Positions 31,289 to 35,744 of a stretch of 35,744 nt of DNA are shown one piece after another; the stretch's first letter is position 1, and each line of letters opens with the position of its first letter. Location: positions 1-35,744 of the forward strand of contig JAGAJO010000016.1 in the NCBI GenBank assembly GCA_017626015.1, in the 5' to 3' direction. Made by a program: the position numbers and the translations under genes. The notes under the pieces are model-generated. The model saw nothing but the letters and a program-made list of their open reading frames with translations. It was not told the DNA's origin and did no database searches. The stretch is from Ruminococcus sp. (GTDB lineage: Bacteria; Bacillota; Clostridia; Oscillospirales; Ruminococcaceae).

Positions 31289-32036
31289 GAAAAATTCAAA
31301 TGCTCCTCAGCGTTCAAAAAGAAGAACTCTGCTGGATCCCAATATTGCTTTCCAGGTAACCGAGGCTTATAAAAACCTCAGGACCAACCTAACCTTTGCG
31401 CTTTCTACCAAGCAGAATAAGATCATAGCGGTCTCCAGCTCGCTTGCCTCTGAGGGAAAGTCCACGGTTGCGGCAAATATCGCTATCACGCTGGCTCAGA
31501 CAAGCTCGAAGGTGCTGCTTGTGGACTGCGATCTGAGAAAGCCTGTTCAGCATAAAATATTCAAGGTCAAAAATACAAAGGGACTTTCTACCCTTATGGG
31601 CGGGATCCACTCCTTCAAGGAAGTTGTGAACGAACAGGTAATAGATTCGCTTGACGTCGTGACCTGCGGTCCGATACCTCCCAATCCTTCTGAAATGCTT
31701 GCTTCGGATAATATGAAGGTGCTGCTGGAGGAGCTTTCAAAGTATTACGATTATATCATTCTGGATACTCCTCCGATAAACGTTGTTACCGACGCTCTGA
31801 CACTTGTGAACAGCATAGCGGGAATACTTCTTGTGGCAAAACAGGGTCAGTCTACCTATGACGCTCTGGGTGAGGCTATCGACGCTATAAAGTTTGCTAA
31901 CGGCTCGATCCTCGGTGTCGTAGTGAACAACGTCAATATAACAGGCGGAAAATATAACTATAAAAACAAGTATAAGTACAAGTATAACTATGCATACGGC
32001 GAAAACGCATCGACTCAGTCGCTTAAGGATAAGTAG
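31269..32036 (+). CDS. CpsD/YwqD-type bacterial tyrosine (BY) kinase
   Basis: A 255-residue cytoplasmic kinase. It has Walker A S-L-A-S-E-G-K-S-T, Walker A' V-L-L-V-D-C-D-L-R-K-P and Walker B Y-I-I-L-D-T-P-P, with the G-P-I-P-P-N-P-S-E-[ML]-L motif. The C terminus is a tyrosine cluster (seven Tyr in about 16 residues, alternating with Lys and Asn), the usual autophosphorylation tail. A longer frame from 31164 lies in the wzz gene; the ATG at 31269 follows GGGAGCGGG. It works with the Wzz-like protein to control polysaccharide export and perhaps other targets. The gene ends with a terminator. Confidence 0.92.
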   Translation: MPSIASKKNSNAPQRSKRRTLLDPNIAFQVTEAYKNLRTNLTFALSTKQNKIIAVSSSLASEGKSTVAANIAITLAQTSSKVLLVDCDLRKPVQHKIFKVKNTKGLSTLMGGIHSFKEVVNEQVIDSLDVVTCGPIPPNPSEMLASDNMKVLLEELSKYYDYIILDTPPINVVTDALTLVNSIAGILLVAKQGQSTYDALGEAIDAIKFANGSILGVVVNNVNITGGKYNYKNKYKYKYNYAYGENASTQSLKDK

Positions 32037-32047
32037 ACGGTGTGTAA

Positions 32048-32078
32048 AGGGCAGTCAGGATCACGGCTGCCTTTTTTA
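32048..32078 (+). terminator. Terminator of the wzz-kinase operon
   Basis: GGCAG and CTGCC pair around a 12-base loop, followed by six T residues. Confidence 0.78.
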
Positions 32079-32184
32079 TTTGATCTGCAAAGAAAATTCT
32101 GACAGAAATCATGAAGAAAGTCCGTATCATGTACGAATACTGCACACAAATATTTTGCAGGAAATAAAAATTACACTAAACCTA

Positions 32185-32213
32185 TTGACATAGTAGGAAT
32201 AATGTGATATATT
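32185..32213 (+). promoter_or_regulatory. Promoter of cysK with a possible Rrf2-type site
   Basis: TTGACA and TATATT are separated by 17 bases. The spacer contains TAGTAGGAATAAT, which recalls the TAGGAAT part of sites bound by Rrf2 regulators such as CymR. The regulator assignment is tentative. Confidence 0.7.
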
Positions 32214-32274
32214 ATATATAGGCAAACAACTGGAAAATAAAAATGATAATGCTGATATGAAAGGAAGGATTTGT

Positions 32275-33204
32275 ATGTCTAAAATTTACAAAAATATAGG
32301 AGAGCTTATAGGTAAAACACCTCTTATGGAGGCGGCGAGGTTCTCAGAGGCAGCGGGGGCAGAAGCGGATATACTGGTCAAGCTGGAATATTTTAATCCG
32401 GCAGGAAGCGTCAAGGACAGAGTTGCGCTGAATATGATCCTTGAAGCAGAACGCAGCGGGGTACTTAAGCCCGGCGCTACGATCATAGAGCCTACCTCGG
32501 GAAATACCGGTATTGGTCTGGCAGCTGTGGGAGTGTCAAAGGGTTACAGGGTCATCCTTACTATGCCCGAAACAATGAGCGTTGAGCGGAGAAATCTTCT
32601 TAAGGCGTATGGCGCACAGATCGTTCTTACCGAAGGCGCCAAGGGCATGAGCGGAGCGATAGCAAAGGCTGACGAGCTTAAAAGCGAAATTGAGGGAGCG
32701 GTGATACTCGGTCAGTTTGTAAATCCCGCAAATCCTGCCGCACACGTTGCATCTACAGGTCCCGAGATATGGGAGGATACTGACGGTAAGGTGGATATTT
32801 TTGTTGCCGGCGTAGGTACTGGAGGAACTGTTACCGGCGTGGGAAAGTATCTTAAATCCCAAAATCCAGATGTCAAGATCGTTGCGGTGGAGCCTGCTTC
32901 TTCGCCGGTGCTTTCTCAGGGAAAGTCAGGACCTCATAAGATCCAGGGTATCGGAGCGGGATTTGTTCCCGATGTGCTTGATACTGAAGTTTACGACGAG
33001 GTTCTTCCCGTTTCAAATGAGGACGCCTTTGCTGCCGGCAACAGATTTGCCAAGACTGAGGGCATACTGGTGGGAATATCCTCCGGCGCAGCTCTTTATG
33101 CGGCTGTCCGGCTTTCAAAGAGGCCTGAAAACAAGGGTAAGGTCATAGTTGCGCTTCTCCCTGATACCGGTGAGAGATATCTGTCTACCACTCTGTTTGA
33201 CTAA
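32275..33204 (+). CDS. cysK: Cysteine synthase (O-acetylserine sulfhydrylase)
   Basis: This 309-residue PLP enzyme makes cysteine from O-acetylserine and sulfide. PLP-binding Lys47 lies in N-P-A-G-S-V-K-D-R. The substrate loop T-S-G-N-T-G is at 74-79, the phosphate-binding loop G-T-G-G-T-V-T-G near 176-183, and G-I-S-S-G-A-A near 264. The length fits CysK. An ATG at 32257 overlaps the AAAGGAAGG site, so the ATG at 32275 was chosen. It has its own promoter and terminator. No cysE is adjacent. Confidence 0.95.
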   Translation: MSKIYKNIGELIGKTPLMEAARFSEAAGAEADILVKLEYFNPAGSVKDRVALNMILEAERSGVLKPGATIIEPTSGNTGIGLAAVGVSKGYRVILTMPETMSVERRNLLKAYGAQIVLTEGAKGMSGAIAKADELKSEIEGAVILGQFVNPANPAAHVASTGPEIWEDTDGKVDIFVAGVGTGGTVTGVGKYLKSQNPDVKIVAVEPASSPVLSQGKSGPHKIQGIGAGFVPDVLDTEVYDEVLPVSNEDAFAAGNRFAKTEGILVGISSGAALYAAVRLSKRPENKGKVIVALLPDTGERYLSTTLFD

Positions 33205-33298
33205 TGAAGCGATGATCAAACCGCTGTTTTAAATTCTAGCAGACAACGAATTTAGGTGTATCTCTCCTCATCTAAGACGGTGAGACTCAGTAAAAAAT

Positions 33299-33353
33299 AA
33301 CGGTTAGATATTCTCAGCAGCTCTCTGCCTGAATATCTGACCGTTTTATTTTT
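33299..33353 (+). terminator. Terminator of cysK
   Basis: AACGGTTAGATATTC and GAATATCTGACCGTT form a 15-bp stem with one mismatch, followed by TTATTTTT. Confidence 0.88.
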
Positions 33354-33515
33354 AGAACCTGTCTTCATAAGATTTGTGTGCGGATTTTCGAGCAAATTTT
33401 GCCGAGGGCAAGGCGCAAAGCCGCAGGCTTACTGACGTAAGTCAAGGTTTTGCAACGCAGTCCTCGGGAGAATTTGCCGAAAAGACGTGTGCAATATCTT
33501 GTGAAGACAGGTTCT
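33354..33515. mobile_element. 162-bp MITE-like element between cysK and degV
   Basis: The ends AGAACCTGTCTTCA and TGAAGACAGGTTCT are exact 14-bp inverses; similarity extends to about 21 bases with mismatches. The interior is also self-complementary (CAAATTTTGCCGAGG against CCTCGGGAGAATTTG) and centres on CTTAC-TGAC-GTAAG, so the whole element folds as one long hairpin. No coding capacity. It ends 10 bases before the degV stop. Confidence 0.82.
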
Positions 33516-33524
33516 TATATGTCG

Positions 33525-34397
33525 CTATCTGTGGTCTCCCATAAAGAACAGCGCAAGCGTTCCCGGACCGGAGTGCGAACCGATCACAGGACCGGTGTAA
33601 CACATAAGAACTTTAGTTCCTTTACCAAAAATGCCTTTCATAAGCCTTGCAGCGTATTCGGCGTCCTCAATGCAGTCGCCGTGGCAAATAGCGACAGTTG
33701 GGTTCTCATAACCTCCCACACGCTCCTTTATCATGTCCGCAAGCCTGTTTATGGACTGCTTCCTGCCCCTTACCTTAGCAAGCGGTATGAGATGACCCTC
33801 GTTATCCACATGGAGAACAGGCTTAATACCAAGAATAGAGCCTGCTACAGCCGCAGTTTTTGAGACCCTGCCGCCTCGGTGGAGATATTTCAGATCGTCC
33901 ACGGTAAAAACATGGCAGAGGTGCAGCTTGTTTTCTTCAAGCCATGAAGTAAGCTCGTCAATGCCCATTCCTGCCCGCTTTTTTTCGTCGGCATAATAAA
34001 GAAGCAGACCCTCGCCGGTGGAAGCGCACAGCGAATCCACACAGATTATTTTAGCCTCGGGATATTTTTCCGTCAGGGAATCCCTGGCTATTACGGAGCT
34101 TGCGTAGCTGCCGCTGAGACCTGAGGAAAATGCCAGATAAAGTATGTCGTATCCGTTTTTTATATCCTCCTCAAACGCCTGCTCGTAGACCGACGGCGGG
34201 ATCTGAGCGGTTTTTGTAACTGCATCGGCACGCATTTTCCCATAAAATTCAGGCATAGACATTTCTTCGGCGGTATACTTCTTTCCGTCTACCTCAAATT
34301 GGAGCTGAAGCAGTGTGACCTCCATTTTATTGAGTATCTCCTTGGAAAGGTCGCAGGTAGAATCTGAATACAGCTTGTATGGTTTTGTATTTTCCAA
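33525..34397 (-). CDS. DegV family fatty-acid-binding protein
   Basis: A 290-residue DegV protein, the family that binds a fatty acid; FakB members present it to the FakA kinase. Signatures are Y-S-D-S-T-C-D-L-S at the N terminus, S-S-G-L-S-G-S-Y-A-S-S near 95, G-S-I-L-G-I-K-P-V-L near 178, and I-G-S-H-S-G-P-G-T-L-A-L-F-F-M-G at the end. The TTG start at 34397 has GGGAGG seven bases upstream; longer frames (to 34556) run through the leader element and are rejected. No fakA gene is near. The 5' leader carries the element at 34415-34580. Confidence 0.92.
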   Translation of the reverse strand: MENTKPYKLYSDSTCDLSKEILNKMEVTLLQLQFEVDGKKYTAEEMSMPEFYGKMRADAVTKTAQIPPSVYEQAFEEDIKNGYDILYLAFSSGLSGSYASSVIARDSLTEKYPEAKIICVDSLCASTGEGLLLYYADEKKRAGMGIDELTSWLEENKLHLCHVFTVDDLKYLHRGGRVSKTAAVAGSILGIKPVLHVDNEGHLIPLAKVRGRKQSINRLADMIKERVGGYENPTVAICHGDCIEDAEYAARLMKGIFGKGTKVLMCYTGPVIGSHSGPGTLALFFMGDHR

Positions 34398-34414
34398 TGA
34401 AAAACCTCCCGACA

Positions 34415-34580
34415 TTAGACCTCCTCGGAAGCTTCCGAAGCACCATCTTCCTTGTCTCTTTTGCCCTGTGCTTTGTGACTCTCCCTTGAAATACATACAG
34501 TATTCCTGCGGTCGAGCCGCTTTGCACAGAACAAAATATCCTGCGGAATCTGGCACTCCTACAGTTCCGAGGAGGTCTAT
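34415..34580 (-). repeat. degV leader element (copy 3 of the AGACCTCC-ended family)
   Basis: In the sense of degV it begins ATAGACCTCCTCGGAAC and ends AGCTTCCGAGGAGGTCTAAT, giving a perfect 14-bp closing stem. The 3' half contains GGGCAAAAGAGACAAGGAAG and ATGGTGCTTCGGAAGCTTCC, shared with copy 2. An extra inner segment of about 45 bases is absent from copy 2. It starts about 11 bases after the expected transcription start and ends just before the GGGAGG site. Confidence 0.75.
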
Positions 34581-34597
34581 TGATTATCTTTTTGTTA

Positions 34598-34626
34598 ATT
34601 ATATCATAAAATCGTGCATTTGTCTA
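34598..34626 (-). promoter_or_regulatory. degV promoter
   Basis: On the minus strand TAGACA and TATAAT are separated by 17 bases. The resulting leader is about 190 bases and consists mostly of the repeat element. Confidence 0.78.
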
Positions 34627-34695
34627 CTCTATTATATGAGTTTGATTGTAAATTTTTCCGTTTCTGCCCGATTTAACTACGTTTCGAGTGAGCGT

Positions 34696-34747
34696 TGGTA
34701 GAGAATATAAGCGTGAATGCCACTTTTTTTCTACCATTTTTCTACCA
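34696..34747. repeat. TCTACCA repeats near the integrase gene, candidate integrase-binding or att site
   Basis: TTTTTCTACCA occurs twice in immediate tandem (34726-34736, 34737-34747). An inverted TGGTAGA lies at 34696-34702. The cluster sits 55 bases past the integrase stop codon, a usual place for arm or core sites of tyrosine integrases. No tRNA end is visible. Confidence 0.4.
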
Positions 34748-34801
34748 AAATCACACGTTTTTTGATTTCTTTTTCTTGATTCCACTTTCGTTGATTATAT
34801 T

Positions 34802-35744
34802 CTATAATGTTGACATCTGCGATTCTCCCGTGCCTTCTGGATTATCGCTTTTCTTTTTTCTACCGCCAGTCTTTTTGGGCGGTGTTTTACTTGCTGCCTT
34901 TGACGTTGACTTTCTTCTTGTGGTCTTTTTCTTTTCGGCAGGCTTTTCAGCTTCGGATTTATCCTCTGACTTACCGCCGAGAACCCTTGCGATCGTTTCC
35001 GCCGAGTTGACCTTAGCATTGTATTCCAAATGACTATAAAGATTTGCCGTGATAGAAAAATTACTATGTCCGAGCCACTCCTGAATAGCCTTCATCGGAA
35101 CATCATGAGCAAGCAATAAACTCGCACAAGAATGACGTAAATCATGGAAACGCAGATGCTTCAAACCGTTTCGGGTAATGATGTAGTGGAAGTGCTGTGT
35201 CACATATCCTGGCGAGATCATATTGCCGTAGTTGTCCCGGCAGATAAATCCGTCAAATTCCTTGTTGTAGCTCTTTCCGCAAGCCTTTTTGAACTTGACT
35301 TCCATTTTCTTCTTTTCAAGAAGCATCTCCTCGATGTGAGGTATCAGCGGAAGTGTTCTTCTTGTGGAATTGGTTTTCAGCCTGGTCTCTACAAAGATCT
35401 TTATCTCACCGTTATCATCGTAGTCGCTTACTATCTTACGCTGAATGGTGATGGTCTTGTTCTTGAAGTCGATCGCATCCCACCTCAGACCAAGTATCTC
35501 ACATCTTCTCAGACCATAATACGCTGCGATGTTCACCACAAGCTCCAGTTTGTCTCCTTTGAAAACCTCAAACAGTTCATTCAGCTCATCAGCATTGTAG
35601 AAGGTAGCTTCATGCCTTTCAGCTCTCGGTACTACTAACTTGTCCATAGGGTGCTTTGGTATCAGTTCCATTTTTACAGCGTAAGCAAATGCAGAATGCA
35701 ATGCGAGATAATACTGCTTTGCGGTACTGCCCTTGCAGCCACTA
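34802..35744 (-). CDS. Tyrosine-type site-specific integrase (5' end beyond window)
   Basis: The reading frame stays open to the window edge, so about 313 residues are visible and the N terminus is missing. The first visible part (G-S-T-A-K-Q-Y-Y-L-A-L-H-S-A-F) is the end of the core-binding domain. The catalytic domain has the first Arg in Y-Y-G-L-R-R-C-E-I-L-G, then H-D-L-R-H-S in box II, W-L-G-H-S and the nucleophile region A-N-L-Y-S-H-L. After it comes an unusual tail of about 55 residues, rich in Lys and Arg, with A-T-hook-like T-G-G-R-K-K-K. It resembles Tn916/phage integrases and should belong to an integrated element extending to the right. Confidence 0.93.
   Translation of the reverse strand, partial: SGCKGSTAKQYYLALHSAFAYAVKMELIPKHPMDKLVVPRAERHEATFYNADELNELFEVFKGDKLELVVNIAAYYGLRRCEILGLRWDAIDFKNKTITIQRKIVSDYDDNGEIKIFVETRLKTNSTRRTLPLIPHIEEMLLEKKKMEVKFKKACGKSYNKEFDGFICRDNYGNMISPGYVTQHFHYIITRNGLKHLRFHDLRHSCASLLLAHDVPMKAIQEWLGHSNFSITANLYSHLEYNAKVNSAETIARVLGGKSEDKSEAEKPAEKKKTTRRKSTSKAASKTPPKKTGGRKKKSDNPEGTGESQMSTL

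Noticed and set aside
34398-34556. Longer DegV start at 34556
   Set aside because: The extra residues are the translated leader repeat; the promoter, GGGAGG and family N terminus point to the TTG at 34397.
34415-34580. T-box or other known riboswitch
   Set aside because: No T-box sequence (GGTGG-n-ACCGCG) nor a core of any riboswitch class I know could be recognised.

Overview
The window looks like a chromosomal segment of a Gram-positive Clostridia member, most likely a Ruminococcus-like Oscillospiraceae. The grounds are strong GGAGG-type ribosome binding sites (several with TTG or GTG starts), TTGACA-17-TATAAT promoters, many lipobox lipoproteins, LPXTG-like surface proteins, and genes such as bioY, DegV, acpS-nnr, a BY-kinase and a Cthe_2159-type adhesin. 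No rRNA, tRNA or CRISPR array was seen.

Layout. (1) 1-5.5 kb, plus strand: the tail of a repeat-containing surface protein; an operon of a VTC polyphosphate-polymerase-like protein, a DUF4956 membrane protein and a Cthe_2159-like beta-helix lipoprotein; then bioY-DUF1284 under a BirA-like operator. (2) 5.7-9.8 kb, minus strand: a MarR regulator and two ABC half-exporters forming an asymmetric heterodimer. (3) 10-11.6 kb: a DUF389 membrane protein. (4) 11.7-14.6 kb, minus strand: an ECF sigma factor and a membrane-anchored beta-propeller protein, probably a sigma/anti-sigma pair. (5) 14.8-19.3 kb: a MoxR-like AAA ATPase divergent from a membrane-anchored VWA protein whose C-terminal papain-like domain seems to have lost its cysteine. 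(6) 19.5-25.1 kb: four paralogous secreted proteins with near-identical signal peptides, Ser/Thr linkers and C-terminal NA(G/S)TG sorting-like tails, followed by a lipoprotein. Three of these five genes have CcpA (cre)-like boxes upstream. (7) 25.1-28.4 kb, minus strand: a DUF6106-like membrane protein, acpS, bifunctional nnr and a lipoprotein. (8) 28.8-33.2 kb, plus strand: an amidohydrolase with an SH3 lipoprotein, a Wzz/BY-kinase pair and cysK. (9) 33.5-35.7 kb, minus strand: DegV and the 3' part of a tyrosine integrase that marks the edge of an integrated element continuing to the right.

Much of the unexplained structure lies between genes. There are several families of small palindromic or repeated elements: a leader element with AGACCTCC termini in front of the VTC gene, the DUF6106-like gene and degV; a 190-bp MITE-like element in front of the amidohydrolase, whose ends match a bare hairpin in front of the sigma factor; a 162-bp MITE-like element downstream of degV; a 66-bp perfect inverted repeat between acpS and nnr; and a two-copy repeat around bioY with conserved ends and potential base pairing. 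Most lie in 5' leaders, often close to a ribosome binding site, so they may affect expression as RNA. This and the cre-linked surface-protein cluster are the best candidates for undescribed biology here.
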